64,000 nucleotides of DNA, taken from Toxotes chatareus. Taxonomy: Eukaryota; Chordata; Actinopteri; Toxotidae. The translations under genes were made by a program, and so were the position numbers. Below the pieces are notes generated by a model. It ran no database searches, was not told where the DNA came from, and saw only the letters and a program-made list of their open reading frames with translations. Where the stretch lies: the NCBI GenBank assembly GCA_016801885.1, contig CM028895.1, positions 10,750,001 through 10,814,000 of the forward strand. The letters are read 5' to 3'. Below, one piece after another: positions 28,501-43,500 of the stretch (position 1 is its first letter; each line of letters begins with the position of its first letter).

Positions 28501-31500
28501 GAGACTGAGAGATGCTCATAAACACTCAAAAGAGACAAACGTCAAACAGAGTAGTGACAGGCCCTTTAGAGTTTGTAAATAAATGTTTAAATCTACACTA
28601 ACCAGTATTTTTCTATTCACAGCAGCTCAAATGATGATGTGTGGTATGAATGGGGTTGCATGTAGTGACGAATTGTCTTTCATCTCATTTCTTTGGTTTA
28701 TCATCCCACAGCTTTAGTGTACACTCTCTGTACGCCACCTGTCAGGTGCCAAATGGCTAACAGACAAAGTTATCAGTTAGATGATGGAGCTTTTAGTAGC
28801 TAACAAGCCAGATATTTCCCACAGGAGGTGGTGGAGACAGAAACGGAGCTAATTTGACTTAAATGCGAGCACAAATACATGATAATGTTGCCCTGTATCT
28901 GCTGGATGTGCAACTGTTTGCTAACGTGTTTCCCAGATTCACTTTATTAGGTGATAACATGACAATAGTTTGTTTATAGCTATCTGTGCTGCCCCCAGGT
29001 GGCCCAAAAATCAGATAATGCAGCTTTATGGCTTTGAAAATCATTAGATTCTTAAAATATAGTTGAGCTTTTTCAAGTAATATAAAATAAGCTCAACTGT
29101 TGTTGCTTTTGCTGTCAGTAATACAGGCAGTAAGGTGTAAGAGTTATTGTATTAAGGTTTATTATGGTGCTTTGGCTTTAGGTTTGTCTGACATGCATGT
29201 CATTATCAGAACCAGACGAGATCAATACATCAATCATTTGTTTCAGTGAATGCAGTGTTGTCAGATTTGATGAAACATGATTTTGATTTTCAGCTCAACT
29301 TTGTCGTCGTCAGCGTGTCTTCAGGCCAGTTTCATTAACTTGCTTTCACTCCAGTTCTAGATAGATGAAAGGTTGTCTAAATGTCTTGCTTTTTGAAACT
29401 TGTAAGGACTCCGGTGAGAAAGATGCCCAGATTTCAACAACCATAATGCAGAAAAAAAAAAGTGAGAAATAAGCCCAAAAATGCTGATTTGATTCGTTGT
29501 CGAACTGTCTCTCTGGTATTTGAGAAAGCTCATCTTGCGAGATCCTGAGTAGGAGAGAGCTGGAGCGGAAATGACACAGAGATGGTGATTGCGTCAGTAC
29601 GCTGCTGCTCGATGTGCTGGTGTGCAGCTTGGTTTGGCGTTCCACTGAGAACCTCTTTACAGTTGTTAACCCGTGTGTGTTTAACAGAGAGTAGTTATCT
29701 GCAAATTACAGAGTACATGCTGCAAAGCACATCGTGACTCTTGAAACTGAAATAGAATTATTCGCCATCGTCTTTTCTAAAGCCGTCTCCCCTCACAAAC
29801 ACACACACACGCCTGCAGACCCTTCACAGCATGAGTACATAATCAACATGCCCTCTTTCTGTCGCTCATTCGCCCATCCACACCTCTCATTTGCCAGGAC
29901 AAACCTCTTGTTCCTGGCAAGAACACCAACCATGCTCAAAGAGTGGGAAGCTGCGTACTGAGTGTTTTGCTGAGTGTGTGTACTCTAGTTAACAGTGTGG
30001 ATTCATGCAGTTTTTTAGATGCACGGTTTTGATTTATTTACTTATGCAGATAAAGACACTACTTCTTCTTGGTTAGCTGTCTTTTGTCCACTAACTGTGA
30101 GGGTTAAAGAAAACTGTTTCTTCCTTGAATACATATCCCAAGGACAAGTTCCCTCCTCTCCACTCCACTGATTCTGAGTTTTTCTTTAAGCTGCTGTTTT
30201 ATGTGGGATTTATGTTATTTAAAAATTAATCATTTAGTTTTTTTTCCCTTCTTCTCTCTGTCTCTGCTGCATTTTCCCATGCTGGATAGCTGTGTGATGA
30301 AAAACCAAGAAAATGAATGTATACTTGCATTTTAAAGAGGCACACACACACATTCACTGTGCTGTTACATATGCTAAGTACCGTGCTGCATAATCCTATT
30401 AAGGGTAATGAGTGTGGATTGTGTTGCAAGAGAAAACTCCCCTGTTGTAGATCCGTCAAATTAGTCTAGACTTTGTAAATAAGTCTGTTTGAGCAGTGGC
30501 ACCACGTTTGTGATCACGATGTCGAAACTTCACAAACTTCACTGACTTGATAAACACTTTTCGCTACAACTTTGAAAATCTCTACCAAAATAAGCAAAAC
30601 TCGTTTAGTCCTTCCCACTCGGTTTGTCTTTCAGTCAGTTCAGTTGCTGCTCCATTTCTGAAAAACTGTCAGATTAAATGCATGTGGTTTGTTTGAACTA
30701 CCATCACCCATGTTTAAAATGAATTTGTCTTGATGTAGAACACAGTATATGATTTTAATGGATTTTAATTTCACTTTTCCTTCCTGATACTTAAGGTAAT
30801 AGTATAACTTTTTGGAAAGTATGCTTATTTGCTTTCTGGCGGAAAATTTGATGACAAGATGAAAACCGGTCTTATATATTTCAACTTTATATGAAGCTAT
30901 GGATAGCACTCCTTTAGCTTAGCTTAGGATAAAGACTTTACACTATACTTTTTTATACATATTAAACAAATATAATAGATAGAACAGCCAGAAGAGCCGG
31001 GCTAGCTATTTCCCAAGAACCTTTGTTCTGAGCTAAGATCTAAGATCATCTGATTGGTCACCTTTGAGACAGATGAATATAGCTGATTTGTAATGATCCA
31101 TTGTCTTTGTTAGGGCCTGTCTCCAGCTGATAACGGACTGTCCTCCGGCCGTCAAGGAGGAACTGGACCTCATAAGTGCCCTTAGCCAACTGGAAGACTT
31201 CAATGTCAACATCCTCCCCTTGCAAGGTAGTGAGAAATGTCCGTGTGTGTCTCTGGGAAGAACAAAACCACTGATTAATTCACCACAAGTGTGTTTATTT
31301 TCCTGAATTTTGTCGACTTTGCAGTTGTTTGTTCATTCTGGTGTTTTTAATTTAAACTCAGGACATGTAGAGGATGTAAGGACGCCCACCTCCCTCACCC
31401 ATGCACCATCCAACCTGTCACCATCCCTGCTGTCAGTTCCACCAACCCTCCATATGTCACTTCCTCTTGCCACTATATCTAAATATATGGTTATTTATGG

Positions 31501-34500
31501 ATCAACTGTTGAGCAAACAACATCTGCCTGATGGCCTAATTAGGATTGAAGTGTTTGGTCTCTCCTACATATACACACACACCCCCATCGTTTTTTTATA
31601 TTCCTGCTCCATCTGTAAACCTGTCCAATCAGCATTCACCTCCACACTCTTTCTTTCTCTCTCTTCTGACTCCACATCGGTACCCTACTGCCATGGCTCT
31701 CTGTTAAAGGAAACCGTGGAGCCAGAATGAACCAGCTTGACCCCTCATCGCCTCACCTCTGAACCGAGGTGTTGTTTGCCCCCGAGGCCTCCTCCTCTGC
31801 TTTGCCCTCATCAAACTGAGCTGCCAGCATAAAACCACTGTGACAGAAAGAGCCATAAATTGCCACCTCACTTTCTCTCTCTGTCTCCTTTCTGTTCTTT
31901 CTCTCTTTGCATCACTTATCCCTTAGTTTTTCTTTTTTCCACTCCTTCTTTGCCCCCTTACTCTCATTCCTCTTTCTCCTTGCTCCCTGCTGTCTACTTG
32001 CATAATTTTTTCACCACCCACTTATTCTTACCTGCAAGACAAAGTGAGAACATGAGAGTTTAGAAAGAAAGTGAAAGAAGAAAGGAATAGAGGAAATAAA
32101 CAGCACAGGAAAGAAACATGGAAAGAAGGGCCAAAAGAAAGGAAGTTGTGGTAAAAAAAAAAAAAAAAAAAAGTCTTCAATTATTACTTTTTTGTGTGCG
32201 TACCGGTTTTATATCAGTGATTATTGTCTCAAGCCTATTTCTAGTGCTCAGGGCCAGGCTGTCTCCATGGCTCTGTCTTGCCTGTGGTGTCCTTGTACCA
32301 AGTATTTGTACTCACCCAAGGACACACACACACACACACACATACTGTACACACGCACACAAAAAAATACATATTATTTCTCTTTTTCACAAAATTTAAA
32401 AGCCCCAACCCTCACACTGGGTTTGTGCACTCTCAGATAAACACAAGTATGAAGTCAAAGGATGTGAGCATATGTAATCCATCTTAGGCTGTCTTCTGCA
32501 GCCCTCCGACAGAGCCTAAGGCGATGCTTCATAGACACCACCTCCCCAGAATTCCCTCTAGGTCTAGGCCCAGAGTGATGCCAAGCCATAAAGATCCTCA
32601 GTGGGGTGCAGAGAAAGCACAGAGGGCTGCAGAGGCACTAAACGTGCTATTTCTCAGGTTTTCAGTGCAAGCTTAGAAAAATATGAAAATGTGTTTGTTT
32701 GGCAACTTCTATTTCTTGAACTCAAATTATGAAAAAGTCTGAAACCTATCTAAAGAAATTAGCATTATATACATAGCAGATAGAGACACAGTAGATATAC
32801 ATGTGCACACATATGTAGAGAAGAAGCTGCTTTATTCTAGGACTGAAGCTAACGATAATTTTATGGATTGTACGTGTGTTTACATCTGTAACTCGAATAT
32901 AGTAATTAGAAACAAAACATGTCTGACACCCCTCCTCCTCTGTCTTCCTTGCCTCCCTCCCAGTGCGCCTGCGATCAGACCGTCTGTCTCTCATAGAAGA
33001 GTGCATCGCCCACTGCTCCACAGCCTATAAGCAGTCTACCACTCTGCTGAATCTGGCCTCACTTCTGCAAGTGGCAGGTACCTAAAAAACACGCACACAC
33101 ACAGTGACACACAACAAGTCATTTTTCTCATTATCTCCACTGGCCTCATTATATCTTTACCGTCCCTTTTTTTCCTCCATTTTATCATGTTAAAAATGTG
33201 TTTGAGATTAACACTCAATGAACAAGAGTCTTCTCTCCTCCGATGGCAGTTTCATGACATAGCTCATGAGATTAAGAGAGAAAGGACCGCCTACACGAGG
33301 CACAGAGATGTACCCCAGCATGCGTGGGTACTTTCAGCGAGTGCACTGACAGTTCTCACACAAGAGGGGAATTCATCTTCATGAGCGGTGTTGCCGCTTG
33401 CAAGCAAAAATCCATACTAAAGCACGCACACACACACACACACACACACATACAGAGAGACTTGTTCCACTATCCCCGTGGGGACACTCATTGACATAAT
33501 GCATTCCTTAGCCCTTTGCTCTAACCTTAACCATCAAAAATAAACGCCTTACCCTAAAATCAAGCGATTTCAATTTTCGCAATATGAGTTCCCATGGATT
33601 ATTGTTCATCACGGTGTGCGCTCAAGTTGAAGTCCCCACTGGGACGTATGAACAAGTACACACACAGACACACACCCCATGGAGAAGCGAGCAAGCTTCA
33701 TTCCCCAGACACACTACTTTGTGTGCTCTCTAAACCTTTTTTTCTGTGCTCAAGTTTCACATAGTTTTGACAGTGTGGGACAGATTCAGTACTAAGCCAT
33801 TAAGTCGTTTCTGTACACCAGGATTTGTTAAGTTTACACGACTCCGTTGTTGACTGTTTCATTCTGTGGTCAGTTTTCACCCCCATGTTAGCTGCATCAT
33901 ATTGTCTGAGACTGGTGAATTTTCCATGTTGATGAGGAGTTCTTGGGTTTGTTGCACTTAGAATCCAGGCATACAGTGTTTGGCCTCTTTGGAGCCGTGT
34001 TCATCACCTCATGTTGCTTTAAAAACTCACAGATAAAAAAATATTGATCCTCCAGCGTCTTTTAATGCTGACATATGCTAGTAGGAGGCTTTCAGCTTAG
34101 TATGATTTCTTAAAAAGAAGTTGTAATAATGATTTTAGTTACTCCAAACTTTAAGTCTATTTTTTTTTAAGTATTTTTCTTTATTCTATTTTACAGAAAA
34201 TATCTGAAAAATTATTGGCCTCTCAGTACCACTTGCAGAGCTGTGATTGTCGAGAAGGAATGCACGAAAAAGAAGATTTAACAGTAAAATTCGACCAAAA
34301 CATAGATTTCAATGCAAGCCCTTTGCCTATGTAGAGAATGTAGAAGGAAAGTTGAAAAACACTTTTTGGATTAATTCTCAGTGCACTTTGGAACCACTTA
34401 CACTTAAAGAGGACTCGGCTCTTAAAGCAGCATCACACACTCACAAAACTTGCCAAGAAAGCCTCTGACGAGCCTCATCTACGAGTAGTTTCAGTAAACA

Positions 34501-37500
34501 GATTTCATTTCTTTAAACTAAATATTTCTCTCTTTAGGAGTTACCGTGATTAGAGACTCCCGACTGAGAAAGATTTTTTACATCAGTCTTCTTGTGATAA
34601 TTCCAAATGTAATTTTCCTACTTTTAATTTATTTTATTATATATTTTGTGTGAGCTCTTGCATCTCCCACTTGGGATTCCAGTTTGCAGAACTGTATCAC
34701 AGCAAAATTCACAACTTCATGAATTTCTTAGATGAAATTCATGAAATTAAAAAAAAAAAAAAAAATCCATATTTTGTGTATTGGGACCTTTTCAACCCCC
34801 AACCATATTTCCCCAACGCGACCAAAGTAAACTGACAACTCAATGGAAAGAACAAGATGTCATCCTGTCTTCCCAAATGACATGAACATTTCTGTTTTGT
34901 CTGTCTCCATGTTTGTTTTCTCTTTCTTCTCTTCAAGAATATGAGCTTGCCTCATCTGTGTCCTTCTGTGACTCTGTTGCCTTCCTCTGTCTTCTGTCCT
35001 CTGTCTCTTAACTCGCAGCTCACTCTGTCTTCCTTGTCTGAGGCCTGTCAAATAGCTAAAGGAAACCTGCTAACCGGCCTTGTGGCATTTCTGTGTCTGA
35101 GCTGCTCACTTTCAGTCAGCAGGCAGCTCTCACTGTGTGGTTTCAGAAAAAAAAGAGGCAGAGGGAGATGAGAAGAGGAATAAACAAATTTTTAAATAAA
35201 TAAATGCAGGGGGGAGGCTTTTGAAGGGCGCATAGCTCCAGGGCCCTGTGGTGAATATTTAATGCAGGTATCACCAGCATGCCGGTTAAAAACCCTAAGG
35301 GTTTAGTTCCTGCCTTGGTCTACAGAAATGCTCTGTAAATCATTCAGTCTTATGGGGAACGAGTAAGAAAAAACTTGTTTTTGTCTGAATGAATCAATGA
35401 GAATGATATTCCAAAAGAGAATTAAATTGTGCTGACATGGAAGGGATTCTGGTGATGACCCAGTAAAGAGCCTCCGGAGATCACATGTAGTCAGAGCTTA
35501 TTAACTTGAGTGTTTTCTGTTTGTTGTTTTTCTGACATTCCTCACCTTTTCATCCCACCCTTTGATTGGTCCATCAAGGACAGGTAAAGACTTCAATTGG
35601 ATTTCCAGGATGTATGATTTAGATCGTCTTGAAAAAAGGGCAGAGGATGTCTTGATAAAAGCATTTGGTCTAAAAGAACACAGGGTGAATGAAGGCGTGC
35701 TGACAAACACACATGCACACAAGCCATCTATATTGAGGTCGTGACAGCTTTTGAAGACACCCCTTCACCAGTCACCCTGAAAATATTTGACCAATACCTC
35801 TTTCCCCCCCTCGCTGTAAACACTGCATTTCTATCTGTCGCTCACTCCGCACACAAACCCACGCATGCACACACTTACACACACATACCAATCCAGTACC
35901 ATCACATTTCTTCATCTCAACTGCCGATCTTTGATCTTCAGTGTACAGGTTTGTTCAGAAGTCCTGTTTCTGCCCGTGCCTCTTTTGATCGCTCTGTCCT
36001 CTCCTTTTTGTTTATTGAGCCGACACTGAGATCAAAGGTTGTCCCGAGTCGCCACATGAATTTTAACACCCCAACCGATCCCATCAACATTAAGATATCA
36101 AACTGAGATTTATTCCTGTTTAGTAAGACAGCAAGAATTTTTTTTTTTTTTTTATATTTCATACTCCCTCTTTGAGATGAAAAGACACGGCAATAACCTC
36201 ATTTACTCAAGACACCGATTAATATGTTGTCTCGGGCTTGGTCTGTGGTGCTGCTAATACATTTAGACGTCCTTACATTCCAACTTTGAGCCTGTGTGTA
36301 TGTGTGAGTGTAGTCAGGTGGAGATTTAATAAGAGGTTTATTAAGCCAGATGTTATATGTGATGTGCAGGATTATGAGATTTGCTGTGTTGGCTATGACA
36401 GCTTGACATTTCTCAAGATGAAAAAATACATTTTTAAAATGGGAAATGTGTCTATGTTTGTGTGTTGCGCCTCTCCAGTGTTGATGTCTGCCTAAATGAA
36501 TATCTGTGTCTGCATATCCAGGAGATGACGAGGCCACGCGAAAAGGCCAAGTCCTGACCCTGCTGGCAGAGCAAGCTCTCCAATGTCTGGACTTCAAGGC
36601 TTCTTACATCCACTGTCAGGACCTCATGGCTGCAGGTAGGTAGATGACACTGGAAAACTGTGAAGCAGTACGCAGCCAGGTGGTTGACAGAAGTATCACA
36701 AAGTGCACTGAAGCTTGTGGAGAAGCTAATGTGACCATACCTCCTACCTGTCTGCCACTTTTCTCATTTGACTCAGTTAGAACATTAGATGAGGGAAATG
36801 CTTCCACAGCTGCCAAAGTTATTGGAATTTTTACACAAGTCAGCCGCTCCCTCCTCAGCTTATGACAAGCTCCACCAGAATCAGTGTCATGAAAGTGTTA
36901 TACGCTCTATTTTGCTGTTTGTCAGCAAACAGCTGTGAGCAGTGAACTAGCTTCAGTATCATGAACTTAGTTAATAGAAGGTCACGGAAGCAAAGCTCTT
37001 GCTAAAGCTAACACTCACTTAACTAGTTTTATCACATTGGTGTGTGTGGTGTGAGAGTGGTATTAGAGTGGATTAGATACTAAGTGGAGCCCAAAAGTAA
37101 ATCCCCCCAAATTATAATCGTTGATGACATTTCAAATATCTTTCTGTGCCCCAGTGTGCTCATCAAAGGTGAAATGCCAATGGCACCAAATAAATGGTTC
37201 AGATAATAAGGTTAAAGTGGTAATTGGATGTTTTTGAAAAGTCTTTCCGTAAAACCTGGTTGCCTCATCCATGATAAGCTACGTCTAAAGGAGTCCCAGA
37301 AGTTAGAAGTAATAGAGTTGATGTCATTACTGATAGAAACGATTGTTAAAAGTGGAAAAGATTCTGCTTTGTCAGGAAAAAAAAAGAAAAAAGAACGGAG
37401 TACTGCATGTAATTTACTTTCAACTAGCACATTCTACAGAATGAAAGAAATAAACTTAAACTGAAACCAACTGCAATTAAGGTGAAAATCCCAAATTTAC

Positions 37501-40500
37501 CAAAGATGATTAGAGCCTGTGGCAACCACACAGGTGTCTCTTCATCTGTTCTATAATTACCACCTACATTGTGGTTTTTGTGCTCTTTGATGTCACTTTA
37601 AGTTGGTGTCTGTAATGGTTTTTTTATGGATCCAAACACTTGAGAATTACTTGCTCTGGGCCTCTCACATCCATGGAGGGATTTTGTGTCTGCTCATGCA
37701 CAAGAACAATAATAAGGAGTATGATATCACAATAATACTCCAATCTCTACTCCGTCCTCTCCTCAGACTTTCCCTGAAGGGATTTAAAGCGGTCACTGAG
37801 ATAATGATATTTTGCCTGACCCCCGTTTGATGTTACGCCACAGAAGAATTAAAGTGAATAGAATTTCACAGAGTCTTCCCACAGCATTGAGTAACGGTAG
37901 ACAGTGCAAATGAGAAAGAAAAAAAAAAGTGTCGGGGAGAGAGAGAAGGTGTAATCAGATAAGCACCAGTGTTCTCTGTCTGAGAACGCAGTGGGAATAA
38001 TTGAATCTGTTTGTAAGAATGAAGTCAGTGCGGTGTGTTGGTTTTTGACTGTGATGAAGCTGGAACAAATGTAGCGCAGTTATTACAGTGCGTCGGGCTG
38101 ATATTTTTCTTCAAGGGGAAACGTGTTGCAGGCTTAAATGTGTATTAATGTCCCAAGGGCTTGGAAGGTTACGCTTTATTGTATTGTCACATCTCAGCAT
38201 TATATTCTCTGAATTTGTGTTCTTCAAATTCCTAGATTTCATATGATATGAGTGTATGCTCTATCTTGTGTATCATTAGGCCTTGGTCGTCTGACTGATA
38301 GGACTCAGGGTGGGTTAGCAGAGATGGAAGGACACTGATAGAACTGAAAGCTACCTCTGTCTCTATTTGTGTGAGAAAAGAGTAAATTTGTGTGTTTATA
38401 TTTGACAATTTGACCTCATGTTGCGTATCATCTTCTCTTGCTGCATGATGTGTTAATGGATTCTTTTATCGCATTTGCTGTTATCTCCCGCACTCATTTT
38501 CACTTTAATTCAAAGCCGCCAACCCCCCCCAATCTCGCCTCCCTTGCTAGATTTCACTGCACTTAACCTCCCTGCCTTGTTTACCTCCATCTGTTCTTCC
38601 TCCAGGTTACAGTCCAGCATGGGAGGTGTGCAGTCTGCTCGGTCAGTGTGAGGGCTACGGAAACCTGGAGGCCCGGCAGGAGCTTTTAGCCTTCTCTCTC
38701 ACCCACTGTCCCCCGGACAACATCCACGGCCTCCTGGCTGCCTCCAGTGACCTGCAAAGTCAGGTTAGTCTCTGCTGTACCTTCCATTAGGATCTGATGA
38801 ATATGGATTTCTATTGTCTTGCTTTGGGTGATGGTGAGAGTATACAAGCAATACAAGTCTTGAATTCCAGTTTGAGTAAATACTGTAGATCCATAAGTTC
38901 TAAGGTTTCTCAGACGCCAGAAACACTGCAAAGAGCTTCATAATACCCTGACACATGCTTTTGCAACTTTGGAAAGTTATCACTGTGGTAATTATTTTAT
39001 TTTTTGTCATGGCAGTTACAAGGTAAGAAGCTGAAATGCAGCATTCATATTGCAAAGGAATCTATCATCTTCAAAATGCAGTCCAATTACAGTCCAAAAT
39101 ACAAAGCTTTTTAGTTTACTGTCACATAAGACAAAATCTATTAAACCCAAGTGTAATTCTGGTTACTAACTACCTTTTGTCTGCAGCTATTTTTGTGTCC
39201 AATTTGCCTCAAAAATTCTGTGGCACAAAGCATCTCAGGCAAAGAAACAGTGGCTGAGAGAAGAAGGTTTCATGAATATAGGAAAGAACTGACAAAACAG
39301 CAGACCAGTAGACAAATTAATGTCATTTGTTTACAAATGGGACTGGAGATCATACTGATGAACCTTTCATACTGGTGTAGAAAGACATCAAAAAGGGACT
39401 CTAATGAAAGGCTAGTATCAGGTGTTTTATCTTAAAAGTTATCCGCCGATCTAAGATGACCATACAGTGTTTACTTTGTCAAACAGTGGTCCCCAACCAA
39501 GGGAACAAGGTTGCATGATAATTCTAAGAGGTGGCAAGATGATTAACAAGGTAGGAAAAATATTTGTGCCACAAAACTAATTTTTATTTTAGACACTTTT
39601 CTCTAAAATAGTGAAGTTTCATCTTATCAGGTCTCTAGAAAGTATTCAACTAAGATAGCTATGGCGAGAATTTGTCAGTAGTAGCTTTGCTTTAAAGGGT
39701 CACAAGAGTGAGTTTTTTAGCCATTTGTGAAGATTTTCTTTCTCTACCTACAGCTAAATATTGTTCCAATGACCAAAACAACACCGACTCGAAAGAAAAA
39801 ACGATGGTGAACACTCCCTCCTTTCACCGCTTTGTGCCTTTCAATTAGACCAATTGTAACCACATTTCAATCTTTTCATATAAGCAGTCAGATTTTTTGG
39901 CTGGAACAACAGGTTATGTAAGAAAACATCAAATCCCTTCTCATGTTTATCCTTCTTCCTCCTTCTTTCTGTCCTGCAGGTGTTGTATCAGGCAGTTAAC
40001 TATCAAATGGAGCCTGTTATTACAGAGAGTGGGCGAGAGGCCGACGAGACAGACTCTGTGAAGGTTTGTGTGTGTGTGTTAATCTTCATGTGATAATTTG
40101 TTTGTTTGTTTGTTTGTTTTTTCTGTGTGTTTACATGTTTTCCCGTATGTCTGCTCTTTGTCTGAGCTGAATGTTTCTCTATTCCTTTGTGGGTGTGTCT
40201 CTGTCCTTTTGTTGGGTTCGTGTGTTTTGCTATTACTCCATATTTGATGAGGTATAAATCTAGTGTTAAGGTTGCTCGGCTCCCTTGTTTTATTTATGCT
40301 TCTCCTTCCCTTCAGCACTGCCAGCTTTATGATGCCTTGAGTGAGTGTTAATGTTTCATGACTTGCATTGCATCCCCTTTGTGTGCAGATGGGTGCTCAT
40401 TTGAAGCTGTCTGTTGTCATTTTATTGTTGTATTGATGTCACTACTCTTCAGCCGTATATATTTAAGCCCTCTAGATGTGCGTGTGCGCACTCTTGGGGT

Positions 40501-43500
40501 GCATTTATTTGTGTGTGTGTGTTTTTTTGGTTTTCTGGGGTTTTTTTTAATGTCTTGAGTGTATGCGTGTTTGGGTTCCTTTCATTCCCTGACCCTGAAT
40601 CCCCTGCCAAATAAAGTATTGATGAAAGGCACTAAACGATTTGGCCCCAGCCCACTGACCCTCTAAATGTGGTTTTAAAATCCCTTTCAACTGTGCAGTA
40701 ACCAACATACCATGGAAATTAGTGGTGTGCTTTCAAAAAACACAACAAGAATGCAATTCCCATCCCACTGCGCCATTAATTTTTTGTTCATTTTAAAGAT
40801 GACAAAAGCTCTTTATTTGTGAAAGAGGTATCTTTATTGGTCCTTGAGTTTTCATTATTCTTAGAATGGCTGAACAATAGAGGCAAATATTGATTTTACT
40901 TTAATGTTGATTTGACAAAATCCTGCTTTGCTTTGGAGGAATAGTTTGACATTTTGGCAAATATACTTATTTGCTTTCCTAGTCAATACCATTCACATGT
41001 CTGTGCCTTTAAATATGAAGCTCCAATCAGCAGCTGGTTAGGTAAGGTTAGCTTAGCTTAGCTTATCTGAAACAGCTAGCCTGGCTCTGTCCAAAGGTAA
41101 CAGAATCCACCTCTGATGTTCTCTAATCAGTGCATTATATCTTGTTTGTTTAATCTGTACAAAAACCAAAGTGTAAAAATGACAAATCACCATTTAATGA
41201 GAGTTATTTGCCAGACTATTTCTCTAGTCGTGGGGGTCATTGACAACAGTTGAGATTCCAGGAAATAGCTGCTCGGAGCCAAGACTCAGTCCAGCATATA
41301 ACCCGCCATTAAAAAAAAAAAAAAATAGTTTTAGTGAGCTTCAGAGGTGCTGGTCACCAGATTTTGTTGCTGTTTGACAGAGCCAAGCTACCTGTTTCCC
41401 CTTGTTTTCAGTCTTAGGGCTGTAGCCTTATATTTGACAGACAGATAAGTATTATCGATCTTTTCATCAAACTCTACACCAGAAAGCACATAAGCCAAAA
41501 TATAGAACTTTTGCTGTAAGAAACAAGCAATTCTATTTTCTTTAAGGTGTTTCTGTCTGAGAGGAAAAATCACAGAGCTCTGCTGAGTGTAATGAATCTG
41601 CCCCCCTACTCCACAGTCCTTTACCAGTGTGACACTCTAATGTCTTTCATGCAGGGCTTGTTGTAGTTCCCTTAAGCAGTACACAAACAAACTGACAAAC
41701 ACACAGAGCCCTGTGCTTGCTGAAGTGCTCCTCTCAAGTACCTTCTGTTATAAAAAACAGAACCACAACCATATCTAATGCCACACTGGTACTCAGGGGT
41801 CCTCAGCTCCAAATTTTGGTTTAATATCACAATACAGATGTAGCTCTCAGATGATAATGCTTTTCATTTGGAAAAAGGAAGTGTTCAGAGGATCCTGTAG
41901 TACTAATTCAGGATAAATCCAAGTTGCAAAGACTTCTGTTGTGGCTACTACTGCCAAGACAGAGGACTGGCGTATTAGAATAACATGTTAACATAGTTAA
42001 CAGTAACAATTTTTTTTTGTCCATCCTTCCACCACTCTTTCACCTGCTTGCTGTAGGCCTGTGCTCCCACTGTGGGATCCCCTGTGGGTAAAGCGGGGGA
42101 CCTTCTGCACAGGACTACAGCTAAGACCATGGAAGTGCTGACTACTACAGGACTTACAACCAAGGCTGTGCTGACCGCAGTCAGTGACCACCGCTGGTGG
42201 AAAGAATCGCTCAATTACCTCCGACCGCTTCATGTAAGAACATTTTGACTGTCTTGTTTTTAATTTATGACATTGGTGGTGAAGCCGAAGACAATTTTCC
42301 ACATTAGGGACAATAAAGTGAACTAACTAAACCCTAATGAGTGAACTAACTACAAGCCATGTGAGTTTAAACGTGTGTGGTTTTGTGTGTTGTATTGATA
42401 AATGTGTGTTTATGAACTCATAATCAGTACTGTGCTGTGAAAGGCACGATCAAGCTGCCAACAATAACAGTGCAATTTCTCTAGATGTATTTGTTTTAAT
42501 GCTTGTTTTTAACCCCACTGACCCCTGAGCTGCACAGTGTATGTGCGCATGAAATGTCTGCCCGTGCCCCCATACCTCACACACCCTCGCCCACAGACTT
42601 CATAGGCTTCATTCAAAAACAACCAATCAAGAGCTCATCTCTTGCATAATTAATTGGCTTGTCTGTTGAATATTTTAATATCTGGCGGTCGCTGGCGGCT
42701 GGACTGGCTCGGTGGTCACCAGGGCGGAGATTGATGGCGTCTCTGGTCTTGACAGTTCGTGTGTGTGCTGGGTGGGTAGGTGGGGAGGGGTGGCACTCGT
42801 GGTCACAGGTTTCTAAGGAAAGAGAAAAACGGAGAGGATGTGAGCTGTGGGACAGAGAGAGATGACAGTGCTGTGGGCATGTTGTGAAAGTTTAATGATG
42901 TTTTGATGGCTCTTTAGGGTCACGGCACAGGAGCCACTAGTCAGGAGGGGGCTTGTGAGAACTCCAACCTGGAGCGTCAAGGCTGTAGCCCCTTTTATCA
43001 GGAGCTCATTGAGGATCCCTATGTAGACCTGGTGAGTGGCTTAAGACCCGTGTGGCTCGTGGCTCATTATTTTTTATCTTCCTCTCACATTTCTGTTGTC
43101 CTTGTTTCTCCCTTTTTACCTCAGGACACCTTCTTAAATTATAACAAAATGCCTGAGTAGGTTTATGACTCAAGGCATTTAATTAGATTTTTTTCTCTCT
43201 TTTTTTTATAAATTCCTTCAAAAACAGTGCTGAGACCAAATGAATATTGATTTCAGTAAATATTTTTAATGCTAAAAGCAATTTGGAGCAGTATTTTCCA
43301 GAAAAAGAAGGACAAACCTAAGACTGATGGTGTGATTGTGACCAAAATTAGAGAAATGGCAAAAGATATAAAACACTAGCAGTATCGGGACTGTATATAT
43401 TAGATGGGGGGATAATAAAAAACCAAAAGAAAAGAATGTTGACAGAGGGAGTTATGGGGGTAGAAAAGAGCAAAAGTAAGAAAAGGAGTAGTTTGACCTT

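Larger units (their letters stand above)
27320..31113 (+). other. NBAS intron 16
   Basis: This 3.8-kb intron is repeat-rich. It has an L2-like 3' tail (27335-27415), a 96-base hairpin (27870-27965), a probable dispersed repeat (28600-29045), and a degraded copy of the GGAATAGTTTGACATTTTGG fish repeat (30795-31020). An A-run lies at 29452-29461. No coding exon was seen. Confidence 0.8.
40064..42056 (+). other. NBAS intron 21
   Basis: This 2-kb intron holds a (TTTG)n array (40096-40119) and a pair of inverted copies of a fish repeat (40936-41290 and 41325-41560). No extra exon was seen. Confidence 0.85.

Noticed and set aside
36199..36597. 132-codon frame on the - strand over exon 19
   Set aside because: It is the antisense shadow of exon 19 plus intron sequence, with no likeness to any protein.
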